This document shows, piece after piece, positions 1 to 10,284 of a stretch of 64,000 bases of DNA. The notes below the pieces were generated by a model that was not told the origin of the DNA, ran no database searches, and saw only the letters and a list, made by a program, of their open reading frames with translations. Source of the stretch: Alphaproteobacteria bacterium (GTDB lineage: Bacteria > Pseudomonadota > Alphaproteobacteria > Rhizobiales > Beijerinckiaceae); the NCBI GenBank assembly GCA_021325385.1, contig JAJPHH010000137.1, positions 1 to 64,000 on the forward strand, given 5' to 3'. Every line of letters begins with the position of its first letter. Positions within the stretch are counted from its first letter, which is position 1. The position numbers and the translations under genes are program-made.

Positions 1-726
1 CGCCGCGGCGGCACGGCGCGCCACGACGCCGTCGCCTGGGGCTACGCCCGCGCCGCCTCGGCGCGCGGCGTCGACATCGTCCAGAATTGCGAGGTCAAGG
101 CGATCAATCGGGATGCGTCAGGCGCCGTCAGCGGGGTCGAGACGACGCGCGGCCCGATCGCGACGAAAAGAATAGGCGTGGCCGCCGCGGGCCATACCAG
201 CGTCATCATGGCCATGGCGGGCGTCCGTATGCCGCTCGAATCCTATCCGCTGCAGGCGCTGGTCTCCGAGCCGCTGAAGCCGTTCATGCCCTGCGTGTGC
301 ATGTCGAATACGATCCACGCCTATATGTCGCAATCCGACAAGGGCGAGCTGGTGATCGGCGCCAATGCGGACGCCTATACGTCCTATAGCCAGATGGGCG
401 GCCTGCACATCGCCACTCAGACGATGGAGGCGATCTGCGAAATGTTCCCGATCGTCTCGCGCATCCGCATGATGCGCAATTGGGGCGGCATCGTCGACGT
501 GACGCCGGATCGTTCGCCGATCATCTCCAAGACGCCGGTTCCCGGTCTGTTCGTCAATTGCGGCTGGGGCACCGGCGGCTTCAAGGCGACGCCAGGTTCA
601 GGCCATGTCTTCGCTCATCTCGTCGCGACCGGCGAGCCGCACCCGATCAATGCGCCGTTCAGCCTCGATCGGTTTCGCTCGAACCGTCTCATCAACGAGG
701 CGGCCGCCGCCGCCGTCGCTCATTGA
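1..726 (+). CDS. soxB: sarcosine oxidase beta subunit, 3' part (5' end outside window)
   Basis: Frame 1 is open from the first base and encodes about 241 residues ending in an FAD-dependent amine oxidase C-terminus. I see a GIVDVTPDRSPII segment followed by NCGWGTGGFKATPGSG, typical of SoxB/DadA-family flavoproteins. In heterotetrameric sarcosine oxidase this subunit carries FAD and covalent FMN and oxidises sarcosine to glycine. The identity is supported by soxD starting 11 bp downstream and by soxA/soxG elsewhere in the window. The N-terminal Rossmann motif lies upstream of base 1 and cannot be checked. Confidence 0.93.
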   Translation, partial: RRGGTARHDAVAWGYARAASARGVDIVQNCEVKAINRDASGAVSGVETTRGPIATKRIGVAAAGHTSVIMAMAGVRMPLESYPLQALVSEPLKPFMPCVCMSNTIHAYMSQSDKGELVIGANADAYTSYSQMGGLHIATQTMEAICEMFPIVSRIRMMRNWGGIVDVTPDRSPIISKTPVPGLFVNCGWGTGGFKATPGSGHVFAHLVATGEPHPINAPFSLDRFRSNRLINEAAAAAVAH

Positions 727-736
727 GGCTTGGACC

Positions 737-1042
737 ATGCTGCTCATCTATTGCCCCTATTGCGAAATGGATCGGCCGGAGATCGAATTCAGATATGCGG
801 GCGAAGCGCATCTCGTTCGTCCGAAGATCGAGACGGCGAGCGACGAGGAATGGAGCGAATTCCTCTACTATCGTTCGAACCCTAAAGGCCTGCATGCCGA
901 ACGCTGGCGCCACGCGTCCGGCTGCGGCCGCTACTTCAATTGCCTGCGCGACACGGCGAGCGACAAGATCAAGGCGACGTACAAAGCGGGCGAGCCTTCT
1001 CCCCTCGCCGGAACCGAAGAGAAGCAACCCTCCAGTTTCTGA
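737..1042 (+). CDS. soxD: sarcosine oxidase delta subunit
   Basis: A 101-residue protein starting MLLIYCPYCEMDRPE. The N-terminal CPYC pair and the later H..RWRHASGCGRYFN segment match the zinc-binding delta subunit of heterotetrameric sarcosine oxidase. I chose the ATG at 737 rather than the longer ORF start at 605, because 605 lies inside soxB and family members begin at the CPYC motif. It follows soxB by 10 bp, so the two are probably cotranscribed. In the usual arrangement soxA follows directly; here a HAD gene and the motility island follow instead. Confidence 0.93.
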   Translation: MLLIYCPYCEMDRPEIEFRYAGEAHLVRPKIETASDEEWSEFLYYRSNPKGLHAERWRHASGCGRYFNCLRDTASDKIKATYKAGEPSPLAGTEEKQPSSF

Positions 1043-1045
1043 GCG

Positions 1046-1765
1046 ATGGCGACAAGGAAACATGGCGCCGCCCTGACGACGATCGGCTTCGACGCCGACG
1101 ACACGCTCTGGCCGCACGAGGACTTCTATCGCGAGACCGAGGCGCGGCTTCTCGCGCGCCTCGCCGATCATGGCGATCACGCCGAGCTTTCGCAGAAGCT
1201 CCTCGAGATCGAACGGCGCAATTTGCCGCTCTATGGCTGCGGCGTCAAAGCCTTCACCCTGTCGATGATCGAGACGGCGATCGAAGCGTCGGGCGGTCGG
1301 GCGCCGTCGTCCCTGATCGGAGAGATTCTCGCCGCCGGGCGCGAATTGCTGCGCCATCCGGTCGTGATCTTTCCGCATGTGCGCGAAACCCTCGCCGAGC
1401 TCGCCGGCGCCTATCGGCTGGTCCTGATCAGCAAGGGCGATCTCTTTGATCAGGAGCGCAAGCTCGAGCAATCCGGGCTGGCCGACTTCTTCGACGCGGT
1501 GGAGATCGTCGCCGACAAACAGGCGTCGACCTACCGGCGCGTCTTCACCCGCCACGCCAATGGTCCAGAGCGGGCGATGATGGTTGGCAACTCGCTAAAA
1601 TCCGACGTCATTCCGGCGATCGAGGCGGGCGGCTGGGGCGTGCACGTCCCGCATGCGGTCACCTGGGCGATGGAGAGCGCCGAGCCGCCGCTGACGGCGC
1701 CGCGTTTTCGTCAGGTGGCGCATCTCGGCGAGCTGACCGGGTTGATCCGAAGCCTGGCGCTCTAG
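1046..1765 (+). CDS. HAD-family hydrolase
   Basis: A 239-residue protein with HAD motif I GFDADDTLW near residue 15. A LISKGD segment fits motif II, and a late MVGNSLKSDVIPAIEAGG block fits the motif III/IV region. This predicts an aspartate-nucleophile phosphatase or dehalogenase in the cytoplasm; the substrate cannot be told from sequence. It starts 3 bp after the soxD stop, so it is probably cotranscribed with soxBD. It is the last gene before the chemotaxis region and stands where soxA would be expected. Confidence 0.85.
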   Translation: MATRKHGAALTTIGFDADDTLWPHEDFYRETEARLLARLADHGDHAELSQKLLEIERRNLPLYGCGVKAFTLSMIETAIEASGGRAPSSLIGEILAAGRELLRHPVVIFPHVRETLAELAGAYRLVLISKGDLFDQERKLEQSGLADFFDAVEIVADKQASTYRRVFTRHANGPERAMMVGNSLKSDVIPAIEAGGWGVHVPHAVTWAMESAEPPLTAPRFRQVAHLGELTGLIRSLAL

Positions 1766-1897
1766 CCGCGTAATCGTCGCGCTTTACCAACCCTTTAAGC
1801 AGAAATTAACCATATCCCATTAGTCGGTCAGCGGGGGTAATCCGAGCCGACGCGCGCCTGCCCGCCGCGATGTAATCGACGCCGGATGGAGATTGTT

Positions 1898-3568
1898 ATG
1901 AGCGAGTCCGGCCTCGGCCAGGACAGTCTCGCCGAGCGCCTCGACTTCATCGGGCTCGACGGCCAAGCGCGGGCGACGCTTAAAGAATTGCAGCCTCTCA
2001 TCAGCGCGGTTGTCGGGCCGGCGCTCGCCGCCGCCTACGATAGGCTCAGAGCCAATTCGGGCGCGCCCAAAGCCTTCGCGGACGACCGCCTGGCGGCGGT
2101 GAAGGACTTGCAGGAGCGGCATTGGGCGACGATCGCCGCGGCCGATTTTTTGGGGGGCTACGCGAGCGAGGCGCGCGACATCGGGCAGGCCAATGGGCGA
2201 ATGGGGCTCGAACCGCGCTGGGTCATTGGCGGCTATGCGTTGGCGCTCGAGCGGCTGATCGCCGCCGTGGTCAAGGACCAATGGCCGACTTTTCTTCGCC
2301 TCAGCCGGACAGGGCCAGACGGCGTTGCGCGACGCCTATCCAGCTTGGTCAAGGCGGCGCTGCTCGACGTCGATCTGATCATGTCCGTGTATTTGGGGAC
2401 GCTGGACGAACTACGCCGCCGGGCGGAAGAGGCGGGCAAGGCGGCGCTGGCCGAAGAGCGGGAGCGGGTCGCCGGATCGCTCGGTCTGGGCCTCGCCAAG
2501 CTCGCGGACAAGGACCTGACCTACCGTATGAGCGGCGACGTCGCGGAGCCTTATCGCGCGTTGCAGGACGATTTCAACGCAGGGCTCGAGCAGCTCGAAG
2601 GCGCGGTGCGCGAAGCGGCCGGCGCGGTCGAGGCGATCCAAGCCGGCGCGCAAGAAATGCAAGCGGCCGCCGAAGACCTGTCGCGCGGCGCCGAACGCCA
2701 GGCCGCCAGTCTCGAAGAGACGGCCGCCGCGCTCGCCCAAATCACCGCCGCGGTGACCAAATCCGCCGAAGGCGCGAGCCGCGCCCGCGATGTCGTGGCC
2801 GCTGCCGACGACGACGCCAAAAAGAGCGCAACCGTCGTTCGCCAAGCCGTCGCGTCAATGGACGCCATCGCCCAATCCGCGCAGCAGATTAACCAGATCA
2901 TCGGGGTCATCGACGAGATCGCGTTCCAGACCAATCTGCTCGCCCTTAACGCCGGCGTCGAAGCTGCGCGCGCCGGCCCGGCCGGCAAAGGCTTCGCCGT
3001 GGTCGCCGCCGAAGTTCGCGCGTTAGCCCAGCGCTCGGCCGATGCAGCCAAGGACATCAAACGTCTGATCTCGGCCTCGACCGCTCAAGTCGGCAGCGGC
3101 GTCAGGCTCGTCGGCGAGACCGGCGCGTCGCTCGAGCGGATCGCGCGACAAGTCGGCGAGATCAACAGCGCTGTGGCCGAGATCGCCGCTGGCGCCAGGG
3201 AGCAGGCAGCCGGGCTGCAGCAAGTGAACGCGGCGGTCCGTCAGATCGACGAGGCGACTCAGCAGAACGCCGCCGTCATCGAGCAATCGGCCGCGGCGAA
3301 CGCCGCGTTGTCGCAAGAGGCGGCAAGACTCGCCGGCGTCATCGGCGAGTTCTCGGCCAGCCCCGCGGAAGGCGGCGCAGCGTCCGGCCAATCGCGGAAA
3401 GCGGCGTCGGGCGCTTTTGCCCCCCCGGCCGCGCGGCCGGGGGAAACGCGAAAAAGCCCGAAGCCGGACGGCGCGGCGGTCAAATCAGAGTTGCGGTACG
3501 TTCGCGAGGAGCCGGCGCGCGGCGTCGCCAAGCGCCTGGCGAAAGCCGCCGGCTCGCGAGCCGGCTAA
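1898..3568 (+). CDS. soluble methyl-accepting chemotaxis protein with N-terminal protoglobin-like domain (IcpA/HemAT type)
   Basis: About 556 residues and no membrane segment. Residues 1-165 resemble the protoglobin sensor domain (ending [14 protein letters not shown]). A HAMP-like stretch follows, then an MCP signalling domain whose hairpin tip reads [23 protein letters not shown] chose ATG 1898 over 1886 because GGAG lies 6 bp upstream of it. The conserved proximal-His region of globin-coupled sensors (H..IGL) reads NGRMGL here, so the heme ligand appears to be Asn. It heads the chemotaxis region, as in S. meliloti. The C-terminus is Ala/Lys-rich with no CheR pentapeptide. Confidence 0.88.
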   Translation: MSESGLGQDSLAERLDFIGLDGQARATLKELQPLISAVVGPALAAAYDRLRANSGAPKAFADDRLAAVKDLQERHWATIAAADFLGGYASEARDIGQANGRMGLEPRWVIGGYALALERLIAAVVKDQWPTFLRLSRTGPDGVARRLSSLVKAALLDVDLIMSVYLGTLDELRRRAEEAGKAALAEERERVAGSLGLGLAKLADKDLTYRMSGDVAEPYRALQDDFNAGLEQLEGAVREAAGAVEAIQAGAQEMQAAAEDLSRGAERQAASLEETAAALAQITAAVTKSAEGASRARDVVAAADDDAKKSATVVRQAVASMDAIAQSAQQINQIIGVIDEIAFQTNLLALNAGVEAARAGPAGKGFAVVAAEVRALAQRSADAAKDIKRLISASTAQVGSGVRLVGETGASLERIARQVGEINSAVAEIAAGAREQAAGLQQVNAAVRQIDEATQQNAAVIEQSAAANAALSQEAARLAGVIGEFSASPAEGGAASGQSRKAASGAFAPPAARPGETRKSPKPDGAAVKSELRYVREEPARGVAKRLAKAAGSRAG

Positions 3569-4049
3569 GCTTGGGCGGCAAGCCGGCAAAACGAGCCGCG
3601 CGCGCCGGTCGATCTCGGTACTTCGCCCGGCGAACGCCCGTGAAGCGCCAATGTTCCGGCCATGCGCGTTAGCCCTCGAGCCGCGGTCCTGCGCTAACAC
3701 ATTCGTAAGAAAATCAATGCAAAGTGCAGCGCGAGGGGTTAGGCGCAATCATTGCGCAATTGAAGGCATGAAGCCATCGCGTCGCGCCGGTTCACCGGGC
3801 GCTGACCAAAACGCCTCCTGCGTTTCTTAGGGGTGTCTTCATGCCGCGCTTCCGTTCACGCCTGAGCCTGGGGCCGCCCTTGGCTTTCGCCGCTTCGCGC
3901 TCCGCGGCGGGTTGGCGCGCGTCTCCTTCGGCGACGGACCGGAGCGGCGGCTGGCCGCGAAAATTCAAACAAGGCGTCGGCGTCGCGCAATCGCGCTCGC
4001 TCGACGCGCTCGACAATCCCAACGCATCGCTAATTGAAGGAAACGACGA
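3569..4049. other. 481-bp intergenic region between two MCP genes
   Basis: No convincing gene. Short ORFs on both strands are Arg/Ala-rich and lack ribosome-binding sites. The half near 3840-3990 is unusually rich in GC blocks and could be a degenerate dispersed repeat, which I cannot verify. A GAAGGAAA Shine-Dalgarno precedes the downstream MCP start at 4050, so a promoter for the mcp-che operon probably lies here. Confidence 0.4.
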
Positions 4050-6026
4050 ATGACGCCCACGAATGTTGGACGCCCGGGGAAAGGCTTCTTCACTTCGATT
4101 CGCGCCAGGCTCGCCGCGGTCGTCGCGATGTTCGCGCTCGCCCTCGTCGCCCTGGTCGCGACGCTGACTTGGATATCGGCGGATTCGATCTTCTCCGCCC
4201 GGCGCGACCAGCTCAAAACAGTGACTCAGGTCGCGTACAAGGTGATCGAAGGTCAGTACCAAGATTTCAAGAACGGCAAGATTTCCGAGACAGAAGCGCA
4301 GGAGCGCGCCAAGGCGGCCCTGCGTCTGATGCGCTACAACACGAGCGACTATTTCTTCGTCCAGAATGACGGCGGCGTCACCATCGTCCATGGCGCGCGC
4401 CCCGATCAGGAAGGAACGACCTCGAATATCCTGGCCTCGGACGGCAGACCGCTTTCGACGGCCCTGCACGACACGGCGGCCGGCCAGGGCGAAGGATATG
4501 TAGGGTACGAATACGCCAAGCCCGGCGAGCCGCTCGACCACACCTCGCCCAAACTGTCCTACGTCAAGTGGTTCGCGCCGTGGAAATGGACGCTCGGCAC
4601 CGGCGTCTATATCGACGACGTCAGCGACCAAATCTGGCGGCGCATCTATGTCTCGGGCGCAATCGCGCTCGGCTTTCTCTTAGCCATTGGCGGCTTCGCC
4701 GGCTGGGTCGTCCTCAACCTGTCGCGGCGGCTCGACGCGCTCAGCGGCGTGATGGTGTCCTTGGCTGAAGGCAATAACGACGTCGAAGTTCCGACGATGG
4801 ACAAGGACGATGAAATCGGCCGCATGGCCAAGTCCGTCCAATATCTCAAGGACGCGGCGATCGAGAAGGCGCGCGTCGAAGCGCAGGCGCAGGCGGACCG
4901 CCGCCAGGCCGCCGAGGCGCGCGACGCGCATGAAGCGGAGCGGACCGAAGAAGCGGGCCTTCTGCAACAGGCGACAGAGGCGCTCGGCGAAGGCATGACG
5001 CGATTGGCGAGCGGCGATCTCGCCTATCGGATCACGACGCCGTTCTCGCCAAAGATCGAAAAGCTGCGCACCGACTTCAACAATTCGGTCGAAAAGCTGC
5101 AAGAGACGCTGCTGAGAATCGCCGCGACCGCCGACGTCATTAAGAGCGGATCGCAGGAACTGTCCAATGCGTCGGACGACATGTCACGCCGCAGCGAGCA
5201 GCAGGCGGCGAGCCTCGAAGAGACGGCCGCGGCGCTCGATGAAATCACCACGACCGTGAAAAAGACCGCCGAAGGCGCGGCGCGGGCCAGAGAGCTCGTC
5301 TCGAACGCCAAGAACGACGCCGAGCGTTCGGGCGACGTGGTGCGCGAGGCGACCGTCGCCATGGGCGGCATCAAGAACTCGTCGCAGCAAATCGGCCAGA
5401 TCATCGGCGTTGTCGATGAGATCGCCTTCCAGACCAATCTGCTCGCCCTCAACGCCGGCGTCGAGGCGGCGCGGGCCGGAGAAGCCGGCCGCGGCTTCGC
5501 CGTGGTGGCCTCGGAAGTTCGCGCTCTGGCGCAACGTTCGGCAGAGGCGGCCAAGGAGATCAAGGCGCTGATCTCCGCCTCCGGGCAGCAGGTCGAGCAG
5601 GGCGTCGATCTCGTCGGCCGAGCCGGCGAAGCGCTGCAGCGCATCGCCGCGCAATTCGCCGAAGTCAACACGGTCGTCGCCGAGATCGCGGTCGGGGCGC
5701 GTGAACAGGCGACCGGCTTGGAGCAGATCAACACCGCGATCAACGAAATGGACAAGGGCACGCAGCAAGGCGCGGCGATGGCCGAGCAGTCGCGCGCCGC
5801 CACCGCCAATCTCGCCCAGCAATCCGACGAATTGGCGCAGGCCGTCGCGCAATTCCGGCTCGACGCGGCCGCAAGCGAGCCGGCCAATGCCGAAGCTCGT
5901 CGGCCGGCGCCCGCCGCCGCGGCGGCGCGGATGGGCGCGGCGCGAACTGCGCTCAAGACCCTCGCGACGCGCCGCGACGGCGCGGCGGTGCGTAAGCCCG
6001 AAGCCGACAATTGGGAAGACTTCTGA
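4050..6026 (+). CDS. membrane methyl-accepting chemotaxis protein, single-Cache sensor, C-terminal NWEDF
   Basis: A 658-residue receptor. TM1 lies at about residues 19-40. A periplasmic sCache_2-like domain (residues 45-190) contains [15 protein letters not shown] and [15 protein letters not shown]2 is at about 193-218, followed by HAMP and a standard MCP signalling domain with [15 protein letters not shown]. The protein ends NWEDF, matching the C-terminal CheR/CheB tethering pentapeptide of E. coli Tar/Tsr (NWETF). The ligand is unknown; sCache_2 domains often bind small carboxylates. The stop overlaps the next ATG, so it is the first gene of the che operon proper. Confidence 0.93.
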   Translation: MTPTNVGRPGKGFFTSIRARLAAVVAMFALALVALVATLTWISADSIFSARRDQLKTVTQVAYKVIEGQYQDFKNGKISETEAQERAKAALRLMRYNTSDYFFVQNDGGVTIVHGARPDQEGTTSNILASDGRPLSTALHDTAAGQGEGYVGYEYAKPGEPLDHTSPKLSYVKWFAPWKWTLGTGVYIDDVSDQIWRRIYVSGAIALGFLLAIGGFAGWVVLNLSRRLDALSGVMVSLAEGNNDVEVPTMDKDDEIGRMAKSVQYLKDAAIEKARVEAQAQADRRQAAEARDAHEAERTEEAGLLQQATEALGEGMTRLASGDLAYRITTPFSPKIEKLRTDFNNSVEKLQETLLRIAATADVIKSGSQELSNASDDMSRRSEQQAASLEETAAALDEITTTVKKTAEGAARARELVSNAKNDAERSGDVVREATVAMGGIKNSSQQIGQIIGVVDEIAFQTNLLALNAGVEAARAGEAGRGFAVVASEVRALAQRSAEAAKEIKALISASGQQVEQGVDLVGRAGEALQRIAAQFAEVNTVVAEIAVGAREQATGLEQINTAINEMDKGTQQGAAMAEQSRAATANLAQQSDELAQAVAQFRLDAAASEPANAEARRPAPAAAAARMGAARTALKTLATRRDGAAVRKPEADNWEDF

Positions 6027-6337
6027 TGGCGGCCGTCGAGCCGGCGGCGGCTCCCTCGCCAACGACCGTACCGTTGCCCGCGATTCTCGATCTCGCCGCC
6101 GCGGGGCCGCTGACGGAGCGCCTGCTGGCGGCGCGGGGGACCGATCTGACGATCGACGCCTCCGAGGTGCTGCGGGTCGGCGGCCAGTGCCTGCAGGCGC
6201 TGGTCGCCGCCGCCAAGACCTGGAGCGCGGATCGCGCTTCATTTGAAATCGCGCGGCCCTCGCCGGAATTCGTCGAGGCGCTGCAACGCTTTGGAATAGA
6301 GCCAGGAGTCCTCGCCATGCCGGAGCCGTCGCTATGA
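6026..6337 (+). CDS. STAS-domain protein of the chemotaxis operon
   Basis: A 103-residue protein resembling the STAS fold: LPAILDLAAAGPLTERLLAARGTDLTIDASEVLRVGGQCLQAL. The conserved Ser of anti-sigma antagonists (D.S) falls in the segment LTIDASEVLRV. The ATG at 6026 overlaps the TGA of the MCP gene, and the next gene cheY1 starts inside its 3' end, so translation is coupled. Rhizobial che operons carry a small ORF (orf2/cheS region) at this position. The role in chemotaxis is not known from sequence. Confidence 0.75.
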   Translation: MAAVEPAAAPSPTTVPLPAILDLAAAGPLTERLLAARGTDLTIDASEVLRVGGQCLQALVAAAKTWSADRASFEIARPSPEFVEALQRFGIEPGVLAMPEPSL

Positions 6338-6699
6338 GCAAGACCGTGCTGACTGTGGATGATTCGCGCACGATGCGTCAGATGTTGCGCGCCGCGTTGG
6401 TCGACGCCGGCTTCAATGTGCTTCAGGCGGATGACGGCGTCGCCGGCTTGGAGGTCCTCGAAGCCGAGACGCCCGACGTCATCATCACCGACATCAACAT
6501 GCCGCGCCTGGACGGTTTCGGCTTCATCGAAGGCGTGCGCCGCGAGCCTCGCCATCGGGCCGTGCCGATCCTGGTTCTGACCACCGAGAGCGACGCGGCG
6601 AAAAAGGCGAAGGCGCGTTCGGCCGGCGCCACGGGATGGATCGTCAAGCCTTTCGATCCCGAGAAGCTCGTCACCGCCATTCGCCGCGTCACCGCTTAA
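6334..6699 (+). CDS. cheY1: chemotaxis response regulator CheY1
   Basis: A 121-residue single receiver domain with the acidic pair D9/D10, phosphoacceptor D53 (IITDINMPRLDG), Thr at 83/84 and K105 (WIVKPFD). Alphaproteobacterial che operons usually encode two CheYs, one acting on the motor and one acting as a phosphate sink. The copy between the STAS gene and cheA corresponds by position to S. meliloti CheY1, the proposed sink. It overlaps the STAS gene by 4 bp. Confidence 0.9.
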   Translation: MSKTVLTVDDSRTMRQMLRAALVDAGFNVLQADDGVAGLEVLEAETPDVIITDINMPRLDGFGFIEGVRREPRHRAVPILVLTTESDAAKKAKARSAGATGWIVKPFDPEKLVTAIRRVTA

Positions 6700-6712
6700 G
6701 GTCGGTTGAGTC

Positions 6713-8914
6713 ATGGCTTCCGACGCAATCGCGGACATCAAAGCGACGTTCTTTCAGGAATGCGAGGAGCAACTCGCCGAACTGGAGGCGGGCCTGCTCG
6801 CGCTCGAGGGCGGCGACGCCGATCTTGAAACGATCAACGCCATCTTCCGTGCGGTCCACTCGATCAAGGGCGGCGCCGGCGCCTTTCATCTCGATGATCT
6901 CGTCCGCTTCGCTCACGCTTATGAGACGAGCCTGGACAACCTGCGCGCAGGACGGATTTCGGCGACGCCGGCCGGAACCAGGGTCATGCTCAGGGCGGCG
7001 GACATGCTCGCCGATCTCGTGCGGGCGGCGCGCGACGGCGGCGCGGCGGACATCGCCCGCGGCGAAGCGATCATCGAAGAACTCGTCGCGCTGGGCGGCG
7101 GCCCGGAGGATCCCGGCCTCGATGAGGGCGACGGCATGGACGGCCTCGATTTCATGCCGGTTCAAGTCTCGTTCGATTCGGATTCGTTGGACGGCGGCGA
7201 AGCGACGGCGGGCGATCCCTCGGCGCCGCGTTATGTCATCCAGTTCAAGCCAAAGCCGGGCCTTTACGCGAAGGCCAATGAGGCCGGACTGCTGCTGCGC
7301 GAACTCGCCCGATTGGGCGAGGCTTCAGTTCGCTGCGACGTCAGCGAAGTGCCGTTGCTGCCTGATCTTGATCCCGAAGGCGCGTATTTGAGCTGGACGA
7401 TCGTCTTGCGCGGCGACGTCGACGAAGCAGCCATTCGCGAAGTCTTCGAATTCGTGGCCGACGATTGCGACCTCGATATCCGGCGCGAAGACGAGGCTCC
7501 GCCTGCGCCGGCCGCCGCCCAGAGCGGCGATCCCGACATACTCAGCCTCCTGAAGAAGCTCGAGGCCGAAGTACAAAATCAGCGCGGCGAGGCCGTGGAG
7601 CGGACGCCCGGGCAGCCTTCGCCGGTCGGGCTGCAGACCATCGATCGGCAACCGGCGGCTGAGAAATCAACCAAAGCCGAGGCAGGCAAAACTACGGCCG
7701 GCGCGGCGGCCGCTTCCGGGCAGACGACGATTCGCGTCGATATCGACCGCGTCGATCGGCTCGTGGATTTGATCGGCGAATTGGTCATCAATCAGGCGAT
7801 GCTGGCGCAGCGGGTCGCCGAAGCGGGCCTCGGCCGCGGCTCAGCGGTCGCCACCGGCCTCGACGAATTGGAGCGGCTGACGCGCGAAATCCAGGATAGC
7901 GTCATGGCGATCCGAGCTCAGCCGGTCAAGCCAGTGTTCCAACGCATGTCGCGCATCGTCCGCGAAGTGGCCGAGATCACCGGCAAATCGGTCCATCTCG
8001 TCACCGACGGCGAAAGCACAGAGGTCGACAAGACCGTTATCGAGCGGCTCGCCGATCCGCTCACTCACATGATCCGCAACGCCATCGACCACGGCATTGA
8101 AGAGCCGGCCAAGCGAATCGCAGCCGGCAAGCCGGGGGAGGGCGTCGTCCGCCTCAGCGCGCTGCATCGATCGGGCCGAATCGTCATCGAGGTCGCGGAC
8201 GACGGCGCCGGCATCAACCGTGCGCGGGTGAGGGAGATCGCGGCGCGCAAAGGCCTGGTGTCCGCGGACGCCGTGCTCAGCGACGACGAAATCGACAATC
8301 TGATTTTCGCGCCGGGATTTTCGACGGCGGAAACCGTCTCGAACATTTCCGGCCGCGGCGTCGGCATGGACGTCGTCAAGCGCTCGATCCAAGCCCTGGG
8401 GGGAAGGATCAGCATCTCCTCTCGTCCCGGCGCTGGCTCGACGTTCACGATGAGCCTGCCTCTGACCTTGGCGGTGCTCGACGGCATGGTCGTCAGCGTC
8501 GCCGGACAAACTCTGGTCTTGCCGCTGACCGCGATCGTCGAGACCTTGCAGCCGTCCGAGACGGACCTGCACGCTTTCGGCACTTCGGGTCAAGTGATTT
8601 TGGTCAGAAAAGCGCTGACGCCGTTGATCGATGTCGGCCTGCGCCTCGGCTTCCGGACGTCGCCGGCCGACTCGCTCTCGTGCGTGGTCATTCTGGTCGA
8701 ATCAGAAGGCGGCGGCCGCAGCGCGCTGCTCGTCGACGCGATCCAGGATCAGCGGCAAATCGTCGTCAAAAGCCTGGAAGGCAATTATGGCCACGTGCCC
8801 GGCATCGCCGCCGCGACCATTCTCGGCGACGGACGCGTGGCGTTGATCCTCGACGTCGACACGCTCGTCGCCGCACGACAGGCAAACGCACTCGAACAGT
8901 CTCAAGCAGCATAG
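6713..8914 (+). CDS. cheA: chemotaxis histidine kinase CheA
   Basis: A 733-residue kinase. The HPt domain carries H49 (AVHSIKGGAGAF). A P2-like region and a Pro/Ala-rich linker follow, then the dimerisation helix (RVDRLVDLIGELVINQAML). The ATPase domain shows an N box (MIRNAIDHGIE), G1 (DDGAGI) and G2 (GRGVGMDVVK). The C-terminal P5 CheW-like domain ends the protein. It autophosphorylates H49 in receptor-CheW arrays and donates phosphate to CheY1, CheY2 and CheB. All catalytic motifs are intact. Confidence 0.97.
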   Translation: MASDAIADIKATFFQECEEQLAELEAGLLALEGGDADLETINAIFRAVHSIKGGAGAFHLDDLVRFAHAYETSLDNLRAGRISATPAGTRVMLRAADMLADLVRAARDGGAADIARGEAIIEELVALGGGPEDPGLDEGDGMDGLDFMPVQVSFDSDSLDGGEATAGDPSAPRYVIQFKPKPGLYAKANEAGLLLRELARLGEASVRCDVSEVPLLPDLDPEGAYLSWTIVLRGDVDEAAIREVFEFVADDCDLDIRREDEAPPAPAAAQSGDPDILSLLKKLEAEVQNQRGEAVERTPGQPSPVGLQTIDRQPAAEKSTKAEAGKTTAGAAAASGQTTIRVDIDRVDRLVDLIGELVINQAMLAQRVAEAGLGRGSAVATGLDELERLTREIQDSVMAIRAQPVKPVFQRMSRIVREVAEITGKSVHLVTDGESTEVDKTVIERLADPLTHMIRNAIDHGIEEPAKRIAAGKPGEGVVRLSALHRSGRIVIEVADDGAGINRARVREIAARKGLVSADAVLSDDEIDNLIFAPGFSTAETVSNISGRGVGMDVVKRSIQALGGRISISSRPGAGSTFTMSLPLTLAVLDGMVVSVAGQTLVLPLTAIVETLQPSETDLHAFGTSGQVILVRKALTPLIDVGLRLGFRTSPADSLSCVVILVESEGGGRSALLVDAIQDQRQIVVKSLEGNYGHVPGIAAATILGDGRVALILDVDTLVAARQANALEQSQAA

Positions 8915-8923
8915 GTGACCGCC

Positions 8924-9388
8924 ATGAGCCAAACTCAATCAACGGAAGCCGAACCCCGCAAAGTCGTCGCCTTTCGGATCGGCAACCAAGAGTTCTGCGT
9001 CGACATCATGTCGGTGCGCGAAATCCGCACCTGGACTCCCGCGACGCCGCTGCCGCGCTCGCCCGATTTCGTCCGCGGCGTGATCAATTTGCGTGGTTTC
9101 GTACTGCCGATCATCGACCTCGCCGCGCGCTTCGGCTTTCCGCCGGCCGAGCCGACCGCGCAGAACGTCATCATCGTCACGCAAATCGGCCAACGAACCG
9201 TCGGCCTTCTCGTCGACGCCGTGTCCGACATTTTGACCGTGACCGACGACCTCGTCCAGCCGACGCCTGACATCGCCTCGGATCGGGCGGCGGCTTTCGT
9301 GCGCGGCGTCTTCGTCATCGAAGGCCGGATGATCAGCTTCGTGGCGCTCGAGGGGGTCGTGCCGAGCGCTGAAAGGGAGGCTGCTTGA
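8924..9388 (+). CDS. cheW: chemotaxis coupling protein CheW
   Basis: A 154-residue CheW-domain protein. FRIGNQEFCVDIMSVREIR begins the domain and FVRGVINLRGFVLPIIDL is its central signature. It links MCP tips to the CheA P5 domain. I chose the ATG at 8924 over the upstream GTG at 8915 because AGGTGA lies 5 bp before it. It sits 9 bp after cheA and overlaps cheR by 4 bp. Confidence 0.96.
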   Translation: MSQTQSTEAEPRKVVAFRIGNQEFCVDIMSVREIRTWTPATPLPRSPDFVRGVINLRGFVLPIIDLAARFGFPPAEPTAQNVIIVTQIGQRTVGLLVDAVSDILTVTDDLVQPTPDIASDRAAAFVRGVFVIEGRMISFVALEGVVPSAEREAA

Positions 9389-10284
9389 GCTTCCAGGCGC
9401 AGATCCGAGATGTCGAAGACAAGGACCCCGAATTCGTCGACAGCGAGTTCGAGATGTCGCGTCGCGACTTCAAAGAGATCGCGGCGACGCTGCACGCCGA
9501 GTCCGGCATTTATATCGCTGAATCCAAGACCGCGCTGGTCTATTCGCGTCTCGCCAAGCGCCTGCGCGCGCTCGGCCTCGCCAGCTTTCGCGACTATTGC
9601 AATCTGATCGCGGGCGAGGACGGCCGCGAAGAGCGCCAACGAATGATCGCGGCGCTGACCACCAACGTCACCGCCTTCTTCCGCGAACCCCATCATTTCG
9701 AGCATCTGAAGCACAACGTCGCGCCGCAATTGATCGCGGCGGCTCAGCGCGGCGAAAGGGTGCGGTTATGGTCCTCGGCCTGTTCGAGCGGCGAGGAGCC
9801 CTATTCGATCGCGCTCACATTGCTGTCGCTGGCGCCGAACCTCGCCAATTTCGACGTCAAGATTCTCGCCACCGATATCGATCCGAACGTCGTCGCCGTC
9901 GGCGAACGCGGCCTCTATTCGGAGCGCGCGCTCGCCGGCGCGCCGGCCAATTTGCGCGAGCGCTGGTTTCGCAGCGCACGCGGCGCGGACGGCGAAACGC
10001 TCAGCGCGGCGGATGAATTGCGCCGGCTGGTCGTTTTTCGCCAATTGAACCTGATCGGGCCGTGGCCGATGAAAGGGCTCTTTCACGCGATCTTCTGCCG
10101 AAACGTCGTCATCTACTTCGATCAGCCGACCCAAGCCAAGCTCTGGGGCCGCTTCGCCTCGGCGCTCGCGCCGGGCGGCGTGCTCTATATTGGCCATTCC
10201 GAACGGCTGTCCGGGCCGGCCGTCGCAGCGTTCCGCAGCGAAGGCGTAACGACCTATCGCTTGAGCGAGGGAGGCCGCCGATGA
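9385..10284 (+). CDS. cheR: chemotaxis protein methyltransferase CheR (TTG start)
   Basis: A 299-residue SAM-dependent glutamate methyltransferase. The SAM-binding motif [18 protein letters not shown] and the late motif [13 protein letters not shown] identify CheR. The start is TTG at 9385, 4 bp after a near-perfect AAGGGAGG Shine-Dalgarno; no other in-frame start has one. It should methylate MCP glutamates for adaptation, and the NWEDF tail of the neighbouring MCP gives it a docking site. It overlaps both cheW and cheB. Confidence 0.95.
   Translation: MSFQAQIRDVEDKDPEFVDSEFEMSRRDFKEIAATLHAESGIYIAESKTALVYSRLAKRLRALGLASFRDYCNLIAGEDGREERQRMIAALTTNVTAFFREPHHFEHLKHNVAPQLIAAAQRGERVRLWSSACSSGEEPYSIALTLLSLAPNLANFDVKILATDIDPNVVAVGERGLYSERALAGAPANLRERWFRSARGADGETLSAADELRRLVVFRQLNLIGPWPMKGLFHAIFCRNVVIYFDQPTQAKLWGRFASALAPGGVLYIGHSERLSGPAVAAFRSEGVTTYRLSEGGRR

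Noticed and set aside
3792-4631. Minus-strand 279-aa ORF over the MCP intergenic gap
   Set aside because: It runs antisense through the start of a clear MCP gene, has shadow-type Arg/Asp/Gly composition and no ribosome-binding site.
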